Shown here piece by piece: positions 8,301-15,553 of a stretch of DNA of 64,000 nucleotides; position 1 is the stretch's first letter, and every line of letters begins with the position of its first letter. The stretch is from Parasphingopyxis sp. Its GTDB lineage: Bacteria; Pseudomonadota; Alphaproteobacteria; Sphingomonadales; Sphingomonadaceae. The stretch lies in the NCBI RefSeq assembly GCF_028279465.1, contig NZ_JANQNS010000015.1, positions 1 through 64,000 of the forward strand, read 5' to 3'. The notes below the pieces were generated by a model. It was not told the DNA's origin and did no database searches. It worked only from the letters and a program-made list of their open reading frames with translations. The translations under genes and the position numbers were made by a program.

Positions 8301-9157
8301 GGCACGAATTTCGCGTGCAAGTGGGTCCCGCCGCCTTCCGGATCGGATCGGACTGGCGCCAGCCGCTCGATCAGATGGCGGCACTCTACAACGGCTATCC
8401 GACGCCAGAGATCCCGGACTTCACCGTCCGCCTGTTTGCCCGGCGTTTCTGGCGTCGGTTCCTGCGCCCTTCGGTGATGATCGGTGGCGACTATATGCTG
8501 CCCGATGCCGCGCCGCTCTCGCTGGCGCATGGCATGCTCGGCGCGGAGATGGGCATGAACCTGCAGATGGCGCTGGGCCAGCGCCGCTATCTGCTGCTCC
8601 ACGCCTCGGCCGTCGAGCGCGACGGCAAGGCGCTGCTAATGACCGGCGAATCCGGTGCGGGGAAATCGACATTGTCGGCCCTGCTCGGCGAGCGCGGCTG
8701 GCGCTTTATGGGGGACGAGTTCGCGCTGGTCGATCTGGAGAACGGCGCGATCCACCCCTTTCCTCGTCTCGTGAGTCTCAAGAATGAAGCGATCAGCCTG
8801 TTCGAAGACAGTGTGGACGCCAGCCGCCTCGGGCCGCTGATGCGCGATACGCCGAAGGGCGATATCCGCCATTTGCGCCCGCCCGACGATGCGGTGGAGA
8901 AGATGCACGAGCCCGCGCACCCGGCGCTGTTGTTGTTCCCGCGTTTCGGCCATGCGCCCGATATTCGCGAGATCGGCCAGGCCGAAGTGTTCGTCCGCCT
9001 GACCCAGGCATCGACCAACTATGTGATGCTGGGCGAAGTGGGCTTCGATACGCTGTCACGTTTGGTGACCACCATACCGAGCCGGGCCGTCGACTATCCG
9101 GATACCGAAAGCGCTGTCGACAGCGTCGAACGGCTCTGGGCGGAGCTGGCGGCATGA
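8297..9157 (+). CDS. HprK-related kinase A
   Basis: About 286 residues from the ATG at 8297, which overlaps the PqqD-like stop (ATGA); a GTG nine nt earlier is an alternative. The C-terminal half resembles the HPr kinase/phosphorylase catalytic domain: LLHASAVE (H102), P-loop GESGAGKST (117-125), then GDEFALVD (D140, E141) where HprK has its catalytic acidic pair. The N-terminal 90 residues are not HprK-like. Nothing in the neighbourhood resembles HPr or a PTS, so its target is probably a peptide or protein in the cassette. Related kinases phosphorylate the C-terminal Ser of lasso peptides. The following gene also overlaps it by 4 nt. Confidence 0.86.
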   Translation: MRHEFRVQVGPAAFRIGSDWRQPLDQMAALYNGYPTPEIPDFTVRLFARRFWRRFLRPSVMIGGDYMLPDAAPLSLAHGMLGAEMGMNLQMALGQRRYLLLHASAVERDGKALLMTGESGAGKSTLSALLGERGWRFMGDEFALVDLENGAIHPFPRLVSLKNEAISLFEDSVDASRLGPLMRDTPKGDIRHLRPPDDAVEKMHEPAHPALLLFPRFGHAPDIREIGQAEVFVRLTQASTNYVMLGEVGFDTLSRLVTTIPSRAVDYPDTESAVDSVERLWAELAA

Positions 9158-10185
9158 GCGACGCTCGGCCTCTCGTCCGCGCGCTTACCGACCCGGCGTC
9201 GACCGGCGACCTCGATCCCGCCGGCTGGACCGCCCTGATCGCCATGGCGCGGGCTGAGCAATTGATGGGCACGCTCGCGCATCGGCTCGATGGCCTTGAC
9301 GTGCCGGACGCCGTCGCCCGCATCTGCGCCGATGCGCGGCTGTCGATCGATCATGGGCGGCGCCAGGCCTTGTGGGAAGCGGAGATGGCGCGCCGTGTCC
9401 TCGCGCCGCTCGGCGAGCCAGTCGTGTTGCTCAAGGGCACGGCTTATGTCGCGGCCGGTCTGTCAGCCGGTGTCGGCCGCTCGATCGGCGATCTCGATAT
9501 TCTCGTCCGCCGTGAAGCGCTGGACGCGGTCGAGCGCGCGCTGATCGCGCAAGGCGGCTGGGAGTGGGTGAAAGAAGACGAGTATGACGACGCCTATTAT
9601 CGCGATCATATGCACGAGCTACCGCCGCTGATTCACAAGGATCGCGATCGGATGATCGACGTGCATCACACGGTGCTCCCGTTGACCGCGAAGCCGATGC
9701 CCGACGCGGCTGCGATGATCGAAGAGAGCGAGGCGCTTGATGACGGACTGCGCATTCTCTCGCCGCCCGATATGATTTGCCACGCCGCCGCACATCTCTT
9801 TGCCGATGGCGATCTGGCGGGCGGTTTGCGTAACCTCTGGGACATCGATCGACTGCTCCGCGATTTCGATGAGCGGGACGGGTTTTGGGCGGCGCTTGGC
9901 GAAAGGGCGGACCGGCATCAGCTGGCCAAACCGGTTGCTTGCGCCCTGCGCCTCGCCGAAACCCTCTACGAGACACCTGTCGATGGCGACGTCGCAGGCA
10001 AGTCGCGTGCCGGGGATGCACTCTATGTCCGCCGCTTGCTGGCGCGCGATGATTGGGGCGGCGAGACGCGCAAGGGCCTCCGCCTGGCCTTCTACATCCG
10101 CTCCCACTGGCTCCGCATGCCGCCGCTTATGCTCGCCCGGCACCTCTGGACAAAATGGCGAGGCAAAGCACATCATGACAGCTAG
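9154..10185 (+). CDS. NTP_transf_5-type nucleotidyltransferase family protein
   Basis: 343 residues. Motifs fit the nucleotidyltransferase family PF14907: VVLLKG (K94) followed by GRSIGDLDILV with the catalytic DxD pair D113/D115, then a His-rich segment with HMHELPPLIHKDRDRMIDVHH and a helical C-terminal half. Family members transfer nucleotides; one lasso-peptide homologue modifies a phosphorylated C-terminal Ser. Start overlaps the kinase stop by 4 nt, so kinase and transferase are probably made together and could act in sequence. It ends the tightly coupled cassette. Confidence 0.85.
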   Translation: MSDARPLVRALTDPASTGDLDPAGWTALIAMARAEQLMGTLAHRLDGLDVPDAVARICADARLSIDHGRRQALWEAEMARRVLAPLGEPVVLLKGTAYVAAGLSAGVGRSIGDLDILVRREALDAVERALIAQGGWEWVKEDEYDDAYYRDHMHELPPLIHKDRDRMIDVHHTVLPLTAKPMPDAAAMIEESEALDDGLRILSPPDMICHAAAHLFADGDLAGGLRNLWDIDRLLRDFDERDGFWAALGERADRHQLAKPVACALRLAETLYETPVDGDVAGKSRAGDALYVRRLLARDDWGGETRKGLRLAFYIRSHWLRMPPLMLARHLWTKWRGKAHHDS

Positions 10186-10208
10186 CTGTTGTCCAAGGAG
10201 AGCGCAGT

Positions 10209-10727
10209 ATGTTGATAGTTTCGTGTCGAAATCTTGTAATCTTCATGCTCGCTCTATCGGTATCGGCGTGCTCTTCTGCTGATCCAAACTCTGACGAATC
10301 GTCGCCAGAAAGCGCAATATCTGAACAAGATACAGCGGATTTTCCTACTATCGATGTAGATCCTGACGCGGCTGACGTGACGCTGTCACGAACGGCCGTT
10401 TCTAAGTTTCACACCGATTATAATAATCGTGATTTCGCAGCAATCAGCCAGGGCACTGATGCCTACAGCGATACGTCGCGGTCTAATCGCGCCCCGAATC
10501 CTATGTATTCATTGTTGAGAGAACATTTTGGGGAGATGTACGAAACACGGGAGGTGGGCTGGACACGATCTGAAAACTCGAGCCGACATCTGATGACCTT
10601 TAGGCAAGAAACTACATTTGAGAACGGTCAGGCGTTTGAAACATTCTTTTTTCTGATACGTGACGAGGAACCAAAACTCGCGATGTATTCTATTAGATCG
10701 GGTGAGGTAGAGTTATCCTTCAACTAG
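10209..10727 (+). CDS. Putative lipoprotein, unknown function, AT-rich gene
   Basis: 172 residues. A signal peptide ends in VSAC, a good lipobox, followed by an acidic Ser/Asp/Glu-rich linker (about 22-60) and a C-terminal globular part containing FHTDYNNRDFAAI and ending VELSFN. The C-terminal part vaguely recalls small NTF2-like/DUF4019 lipoproteins, but this is not firm. AAGGAG precedes the ATG at good spacing. The gene is visibly AT-richer than its neighbours, with AAT, TAT and GAT codons common, suggesting recent acquisition. It follows the nucleotidyltransferase by 23 nt in the same direction and could be co-transcribed with the cassette. Confidence 0.75.
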   Translation: MLIVSCRNLVIFMLALSVSACSSADPNSDESSPESAISEQDTADFPTIDVDPDAADVTLSRTAVSKFHTDYNNRDFAAISQGTDAYSDTSRSNRAPNPMYSLLREHFGEMYETREVGWTRSENSSRHLMTFRQETTFENGQAFETFFFLIRDEEPKLAMYSIRSGEVELSFN

Positions 10728-10841
10728 TACTGGGAAACGTTCTCCTTTACCGCTCTCAACGGACCGATTTGATGAGCCATTCTCGAACACATTGCTCTGC
10801 TATGGAAATGGCAAGCATTTGCTGGCAGACCGCCCGGCGCG

Positions 10842-12215
10842 ATGACTGACGCCGCAGATATTTCGCCGCCCGGCCCCTTCGCTGCCGTCATTCTGGCTGC
10901 GGGCAAGGGCACGCGCATGAAATCGGCACGTCACAAGGTGATGCATCCGATCGCTGGCAAGCCGATGCTCGGCCACCTCATGGATGAACTGGCGACACTC
11001 GAACCGGCAAAAACAGTCGTCGTGCTGGGTGCCGGGCGCGAGGAGGTCGAGCCGTTCGTCGAAGCGCGCGGCGCGGTAGTCGCGGTGCAGCAGGAACAGC
11101 TCGGCACGGGCCATGCCGTACTCCAGGCACGCGAGGCGCTGGCCGGGTTCGACGGGATGGTGCTGGCTTGCTTCGGAGACGTACCGATGGTGCGCGCGCG
11201 GACGGTCGCGCTGATGCTGCACCGGCTGCAGGCAGATGAACCAGCCTGTGTGGTGCTCGGCTTCCGGCCGGACGATCCGGCGGCTTATGGCCGGATTATC
11301 GCGGACGCATCGGGCCGCATTGAGAAGATGGTCGAATATAAGGATGCAAACGATGAAGAGCGCGCCGTAAACCTGTGCAATTCCGGCCTTATCGCGGCGA
11401 AGGCGGAGGATATGTTCGCGCTGCTCGATCGCGTCGGAAACGACAATGCGCAGGGCGAATATTATCTGCCGGACATGGTGATGGTCGCGCAGGCGGACGG
11501 GCGGCATAGCGCTGTTATCGAGGCCGAAGACTGGGAGGTTGCCGGGATCAACAGCCGTGCGGAACTCGCCGCCGTCGAACGCGCATGGCAGGATCGCAAG
11601 CGCGCCGAGGTTATGGCGGATGGCGCTAGCTTGGTCGATCCGGCCACCGTCTGGTTCAGCCACGACACCGAGATCGGGCGTGACGTGACGATCGAACCGC
11701 AGGCCCGCTTCGGCCCAGGCGCGCGCATTGCCGATGGCGCGACGATCCACGCCTTCAGCCATATCGAGGGAGCCAGCGTCGGGCCGGGCTGTTCGGTCGG
11801 TCCCTATGCGCGGCTGCGCCCCGGCGCGGTGATGGAAAAGGGCGCCAAGGTCGGCAATTTCGTCGAGATGAAAAAGGCCGTGCTCGGCGAGGGCGCGAAA
11901 GCCAGCCATCTCACCTATCTGGGCGATGCGACGGTCGGCGCGCGGGCGAATATCGGTGCTGGCACGATCACCTGCAACTATGACGGATTTTTCAAATATC
12001 AAACCGAGATCGGGGCGGGGGCCTTTATCGGTTCCAACAGTGCGCTCGTTGCCCCGGTGAAGATCGGCGATGGCGCGATTGTCGGCGCGGGTTCGGTGGT
12101 GACGAAAGATGTCGCGGCTGACGCGCTCGCCCTAGCGCGCGGTGAACAGAGCGCCAAGCCCGGCTGGGCGCAGAAATTCCGCGATGTGATGCGGAAGAAG
12201 AAAGCCAAAAAATAG
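10842..12215 (+). CDS. glmU: GlmU, bifunctional UDP-GlcNAc pyrophosphorylase / GlcN-1-P acetyltransferase
   Basis: 457 residues, full family length. The N-terminal uridylyltransferase domain (about 1-235) has the signature AAGKGTRM and the QEQLGTGHAV segment; the C-terminal left-handed beta-helix (about 255-440) has the acetyltransferase region with YLGDATVGARANIGAGTITCNYDG. It makes UDP-GlcNAc from glucosamine-1-phosphate for peptidoglycan and lipid A. glmS, for the first step of the pathway, lies 3.3 kb downstream on the same strand, separated by four other genes. Confidence 0.97.
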   Translation: MTDAADISPPGPFAAVILAAGKGTRMKSARHKVMHPIAGKPMLGHLMDELATLEPAKTVVVLGAGREEVEPFVEARGAVVAVQQEQLGTGHAVLQAREALAGFDGMVLACFGDVPMVRARTVALMLHRLQADEPACVVLGFRPDDPAAYGRIIADASGRIEKMVEYKDANDEERAVNLCNSGLIAAKAEDMFALLDRVGNDNAQGEYYLPDMVMVAQADGRHSAVIEAEDWEVAGINSRAELAAVERAWQDRKRAEVMADGASLVDPATVWFSHDTEIGRDVTIEPQARFGPGARIADGATIHAFSHIEGASVGPGCSVGPYARLRPGAVMEKGAKVGNFVEMKKAVLGEGAKASHLTYLGDATVGARANIGAGTITCNYDGFFKYQTEIGAGAFIGSNSALVAPVKIGDGAIVGAGSVVTKDVAADALALARGEQSAKPGWAQKFRDVMRKKKAKK

Positions 12216-12222
12216 AGTCGAT

Positions 12223-12810
12223 ATGCCGAAGAAGATATTTGTCTGGTCGGCCCATCCGCGCGCAGAATCGCTGAGCGATGCGCTCGCGGATGCTTATGCG
12301 GCTGGCGCAGAACAGGGCGGGGCGGAGCTGCGCGTTCAAAAACTCAGCGCGATGGAATTCGACAGCAATTTCGCCGGCTATACCGGCGAGCGCGTGCCGC
12401 TGGAGCCCGATTTGCAGGCCTGGCAAGACAATGTCGGCTGGGCCGAGCATCTGTTCTTCGTCCATCCCTATTGGTGGGGCGCGATGCCCGGCCGGGCCAA
12501 GGCGGTGCTCGATCGCGCCCTCGTCCCCGGTTTCGCCTTCAAATATCACGATAAAGGACTGGGCTGGGACAAGCTGCTCACCGGCCGCACCGCCGATGCG
12601 ATGATCACCTCCGATACCCCGCCTTGGTACGATACGCTGAAAAACCGGAAACCGGGGCGGCGTGTTCTGAAGAATCAGGTCCTTGGTTTTTGCGGGATCA
12701 AGGTTCGCAACATCATCCAGATCGGCCCGGTCAAGACCGCGAAACCCGAGACGATCGAAGGCTGGATCGCGCGTGCGGAGCGGATGGGCGCGGAGGCAGC
12801 GAGGGGCTAA
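12223..12810 (+). CDS. NAD(P)H-dependent (quinone-type) flavin oxidoreductase
   Basis: 195 residues of the flavodoxin-like fold (Flavodoxin_2 / NQO1-like family). The N-terminus KKIFVWSAHPRAESLSDAL matches the FMN/FAD phosphate-binding strand-loop, and FVHPYWWGAMPGRAKAVLDR is the family hallmark around the flavin. The segment GFAFKYHDKGLGWDKLLTGR continues the family pattern. It starts 8 nt after glmU and faces the soxR gene. Such enzymes carry out two-electron reduction of quinones, which would make sense next to a SoxR regulator that responds to redox cyclers, but it is not directly downstream of the SoxR box. Confidence 0.88.
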   Translation: MPKKIFVWSAHPRAESLSDALADAYAAGAEQGGAELRVQKLSAMEFDSNFAGYTGERVPLEPDLQAWQDNVGWAEHLFFVHPYWWGAMPGRAKAVLDRALVPGFAFKYHDKGLGWDKLLTGRTADAMITSDTPPWYDTLKNRKPGRRVLKNQVLGFCGIKVRNIIQIGPVKTAKPETIEGWIARAERMGAEAARG

Positions 12811-12825
12811 GCGGCAGCGGAACGA

Positions 12826-12846
12826 CGATTGTCTGATGGACAATCG
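12826..12846. terminator. Hairpin between convergent oxidoreductase and soxR genes
   Basis: Arms CGATTGTC (12826-12833) and GACAATCG (12839-12846) flank the 5-nt loop TGATG in the 112-nt gap between two convergent genes. The position suits a bidirectional terminator, but there is no clear T-run, so this is tentative. The rest of the gap shows nothing recognisable. Confidence 0.35.
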
Positions 12847-12922
12847 GATCGCGAAAGATACCGCCCCAGCTCCCCAAAAATCTCCCGCTCAGTTTTGCGC
12901 TGGAAAGCCGGCGGTTTGTCAT

Positions 12923-13366
12923 TCAGCCGTCGATCAGATGTCGCGGTCCCGGTCCTTTGAGCCCCGCCCGGTCTTCCGGGTTATAGAGCTGGCATTTTTT
13001 GAGGCTCAGGCAGCCGCAGCCGATACACCCGTCGAGCCGGTCGCGCGTGCGTTCGAGCTCGGCAATGCGTGCATCGATGGTGCTGCGGATCGCTTTGCTG
13101 ATCCGGGTCCAGTCCCGCTGCGTCGGATTGCGGCCTTGGGGCAGGCGGTCGAGCTGTTCGGCGATTTCGCGGATCGAGAGGCCCAGCTGCTGCGCGATCA
13201 GGATGAAGGACAGGCGGCGGATGTCGGATCGCAGGAAACGCCGCTGGCCGCCCGCACTGCGCAGCGGATGGACCAGGCCCTTCTCCTCGTAAAAACGGAT
13301 CGCCGAAACCGCGAGGCCGGTGCGCGCGGCCAAATCGCCGATCGAGAGGAGAGCGGTTTTCGCCAT
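12923..13366 (-). CDS. soxR: SoxR, redox-sensing MerR-family activator
   Basis: 147 residues. N-terminal MerR winged helix (SIGDLAARTGLAVSAIRFYEEKGL), dimerisation helix around 85-112, then the [2Fe-2S] ligand motif C114-x2-C117-x-C119-x5-C125 (CIGCGCLSLKKC), which is diagnostic for SoxR. Oxidation of the cluster by redox-active compounds switches on target promoters that have a 19-bp spacer. A matching box lies at 13404-13421 in the divergent region shared with the VOC gene. In alphaproteobacteria SoxR usually controls genes directly and without SoxS. Confidence 0.95.
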   Translation of the reverse strand: MAKTALLSIGDLAARTGLAVSAIRFYEEKGLVHPLRSAGGQRRFLRSDIRRLSFILIAQQLGLSIREIAEQLDRLPQGRNPTQRDWTRISKAIRSTIDARIAELERTRDRLDGCIGCGCLSLKKCQLYNPEDRAGLKGPGPRHLIDG

Positions 13367-13403
13367 AACAGTGATCGTATCTTCCGTTGAAAATAATGCT
13401 TGA

Positions 13404-13421
13404 GCTCAACTTAGCTTGAGG
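13404..13421 (+). promoter_or_regulatory. SoxR box in divergent soxR / VOC promoter region
   Basis: The minus-strand reading CCTCAAGCTAAGTTGAGC matches the SoxR consensus CCTCAAGTTAACTTGAGG at 15 of 18 positions. On the plus strand it lies between a TTGAGC hexamer at 13400-13405 and TAGCAA at 13425-13430, which are exactly 19 bp apart, the stretched spacing typical of MerR-family promoters. This orientation would drive the VOC gene at 13510. Confidence 0.75.
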
Positions 13422-13509
13422 TTGTAGCAATCGCAAATCGGAAGCGCAGGAGACTGGGTCAAGGCAGCGAGATGCGGTGGCCCCGGGCTCCGAAGACAGG
13501 AGAAATGCG

Positions 13510-13890
13510 ATGACGAATGCGCGTATCGAACATGTGAATATTACCGTGACCGACCCCCAGCGCTCGGCCGATCTGATGCACGATCTGTTTGGCTGGGAAG
13601 TCCGCTGGCAGGGGGCTTCGCAGCTCGGCGGCGAGACGATCCATGTCGGCAATGAGACCGACTATCTGGCGCTCTACACCAATGAGGCGACGCAGGCCGT
13701 CGATCCGCGCTTTTCGAAAGGCAAGCCGCTCAATCACGTCGGCGTGGTCGTCGATGATCTTGATGCGGTCGAGCGCAAGGTGGTCGCGGCGGGGTTAGAG
13801 CCGTTCAGCCATGCGGACTATGAGCCCGGGCGGCGCTTCTACTTTTTCGACTGGAACGGCATCGAGTTCGAAGTGGTGAGCTATGCCTGA
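13510..13890 (+). CDS. VOC-family (glyoxalase-like) protein, probable SoxR target
   Basis: 126 residues with a single vicinal-oxygen-chelate domain: start RIEHVNITVTDPQRSADL, middle NHVGVVVDDLDAVERKV, end YFFDWNGIEFEVVSYA. Metal-ligand candidates H8 (IEHVN), the His in NHVGVV and the final Glu (IEFEVV) are in the right places for a glyoxalase/dioxygenase-type active site, but the substrate is unknown. AGGAG precedes the ATG at 13510; a longer GTG-initiated reading from 13477 lacks support. Placed directly behind a SoxR box, so it is likely induced by redox cyclers. Confidence 0.85.
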   Translation: MTNARIEHVNITVTDPQRSADLMHDLFGWEVRWQGASQLGGETIHVGNETDYLALYTNEATQAVDPRFSKGKPLNHVGVVVDDLDAVERKVVAAGLEPFSHADYEPGRRFYFFDWNGIEFEVVSYA

Positions 13891-14104
13891 GCGCCGGCTT
13901 ACGCGGATCGAAAAGCTGCTGGCGCTCATGGCGCCGCATATGGCTACGCGCGGGTGCGATATTGATGCCGCTCGTGTTGCAGCGACCGACAAGGTCGAGA
14001 AGTGCGAGGGCCGGCCGGAGGCGGAAGAATCGTCGTCCGTCAGGCCGCGCCGGAGATCGCCGCCAGCGCGGCGGCGAACCGGTCCATATCGGCAGGCGTA
14101 TTGA
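13883..14104 (+). CDS. Doubtful small ORF overlapping VOC stop
   Basis: A 73-codon frame begins with ATG overlapping the end of the VOC gene and runs 65 nt into the 3' end of the opposite-strand aminotransferase. The first half (RIEKLLALMAPHMATRG) looks protein-like; the second half is Arg/Pro-rich in the style of a frame antisense to a high-GC gene. I do not recognise it. It may be a short coupled gene or noncoding. Confidence 0.25.
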   Translation: MPERRLTRIEKLLALMAPHMATRGCDIDAARVAATDKVEKCEGRPEAEESSSVRPRRRSPPARRRTGPYRQAY

Positions 14105-15308
14105 ACACATTGGGAGATACATAGACGCCGTCATTTGGACCTGGGAAATTACCCCATGTATAGATGCCGAAATCCTCGCGAAGCGTCCGCGTGAGATTGC
14201 GCCCGGTCGTGCCCGAAACGGCGATCCGGGCGAGCCCGGCGCGCCGGGCGGGATCGCGCTCGGTAACCACGCGGACATTGCCGTTCGGCGCGAGCGCGTC
14301 GGTCAGATAGGCGAGGAGGTAGCGGACGCGGGCCGCCTTCCGCTCCGGCCCGATCTGTTCGTAAAAGTCTATCGCCTGTCCGATCGCGGCATAGGTTGGC
14401 CCGGGCACCGTGCCCACATATTCGAACTTGCCGATATCGGTCCTGTCGGGCGGGACGCCATAGAGCGGCCAGAGATCGGCGATCCGATCCTGCCGGACAA
14501 ACAGCGCGCCCGTCCCGAGCGGCGCGTTCAGCCATTTGTGCAGCGAGGTCGCAAAATAATCGCAGTCCAGTGCGCGCATATCGACCGGGATCTGACTGAA
14601 ACTGAGCGCGCCATCGACCAGGACTTGCGCCTCATGCTCATGCGCGAGCGCCGCGAGTTCGCGGATCGGCAGGTTATAGCCCCAGCCATCGACGAGATGG
14701 CTCGCAACGATCAGCTTGGTGCGCGGCGTTATCTGCGCGCGGAAGGCCGACACGACGTCGTCGACCGAGGGCGATAGCGGCAGCGAAACGGTCCGCGCGA
14801 CGACGCCGTGCCGGGCCGCGCGCTGATTGACGATATAGGCCGCATATCGCTCTTCGAACTCGCTCATCAGGATTTCGTCGCCCGGTTCCATTGACAGGCC
14901 CCAGATGACGATATTGAGCCCCTCGGTCGTGTTGCGGGTGATCGCAACCTCTTCGGGTTGAGCGCCCATCAGGCGGGCCAGCCGTCGGCGATGATCGTGG
15001 CGATGCGCGTAGAGCGTGTAATTGTGCGGGCGGGGCTGCGCACCGGCCATGCGGTTGTACCGGTCGAGCGCATCGATCACCGAACCGGGCTGCGGATTAT
15101 TACCCCCGCCATTGAGCACAACATAGCGGCCGTCGAGCCGATAGGCGCTGGCGATGGCCCGCCAATAGGCTTCGTCCCGCGCGACATCGTCCGGCGACCG
15201 GCCAGTCACGGCTTGCGCAGCGCTGGCCGCGATCGCGAGCGCATTCGAGGTAAGCCCGATCGCCACGCCCGCCCCGATCACGGTTCGCCGGTTGGTATGG
15301 ATCGTCAT
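14040..15308 (-). CDS. Exported class V aminotransferase (isopenicillin-N-epimerase-like)
   Basis: 422 residues. The N-terminus NRRTVIGAGVAIGLTSNALAIA is a twin-arginine-type signal, so this PLP enzyme is probably folded in the cytoplasm and exported by Tat. The fold-type I pattern is clear: NTTEGLNIVIWG, LVDGALSFSQIPVD (Asp to PLP N1) and SLHKWLNAPLGTG with the Schiff-base Lys. Relatives include CefD-like isopenicillin N epimerases and cysteine-desulfurase-like proteins; the true substrate is unknown. It is transcribed away from glmS. The 245 nt between them hold an AT-rich stretch (15330-15400) likely to contain both promoters, and no other gene. Confidence 0.88.
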   Translation of the reverse strand: MTIHTNRRTVIGAGVAIGLTSNALAIAASAAQAVTGRSPDDVARDEAYWRAIASAYRLDGRYVVLNGGGNNPQPGSVIDALDRYNRMAGAQPRPHNYTLYAHRHDHRRRLARLMGAQPEEVAITRNTTEGLNIVIWGLSMEPGDEILMSEFEERYAAYIVNQRAARHGVVARTVSLPLSPSVDDVVSAFRAQITPRTKLIVASHLVDGWGYNLPIRELAALAHEHEAQVLVDGALSFSQIPVDMRALDCDYFATSLHKWLNAPLGTGALFVRQDRIADLWPLYGVPPDRTDIGKFEYVGTVPGPTYAAIGQAIDFYEQIGPERKAARVRYLLAYLTDALAPNGNVRVVTERDPARRAGLARIAVSGTTGRNLTRTLREDFGIYTWGNFPGPNDGVYVSPNVFNTPADMDRFAAALAAISGAA

Positions 15309-15553
15309 TTTTGGTGCCCCTTATTTGCAAACGATACGACTCGGTACCGTACCAACTACGTAACGATATACCATAATATTTGTCGTGATATCGGGCATGT
15401 TTGTCGAAATGCTCAGTGTTCGCGAGTGCCGTCAGAGGTACCCGGCAGCACATGCGGAACGCGGAGCAAACGCCCTGTTTACTTGATGCTATCCGTTTTC
15501 CGGCTAAACAGCTGCCAGTTGCGAGGCTTTTGGACGCGGGGAAGACGGCGCCT
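15309..15553. other. Divergent intergenic region, aminotransferase / glmS
   Basis: No gene seen. The stretch 15330-15400 is AT-richer than its surroundings and holds the partly self-complementary GGTACCGTACC near 15343, possibly an operator. The rest leads into glmS. I see no glmS ribozyme features; those are known from Gram-positive bacteria. Confidence 0.4.

Noticed and set aside
8297..9157. Classical HPr kinase/phosphorylase of a PTS
   Set aside because: No HPr, EI or EIIA gene nearby; N-terminal domain differs and the PqqD / nucleotidyltransferase context fits the HprK-related kinase group instead.
15309..15553. glmS ribozyme or riboswitch in the glmS leader
   Set aside because: No matching core seen, and that element is known from Gram-positive bacteria.
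15401..15553. 51-residue N-terminal extension of GlmS
   Set aside because: The enzyme needs an N-terminal Cys right after the initiator Met, which fixes the start at 15554.
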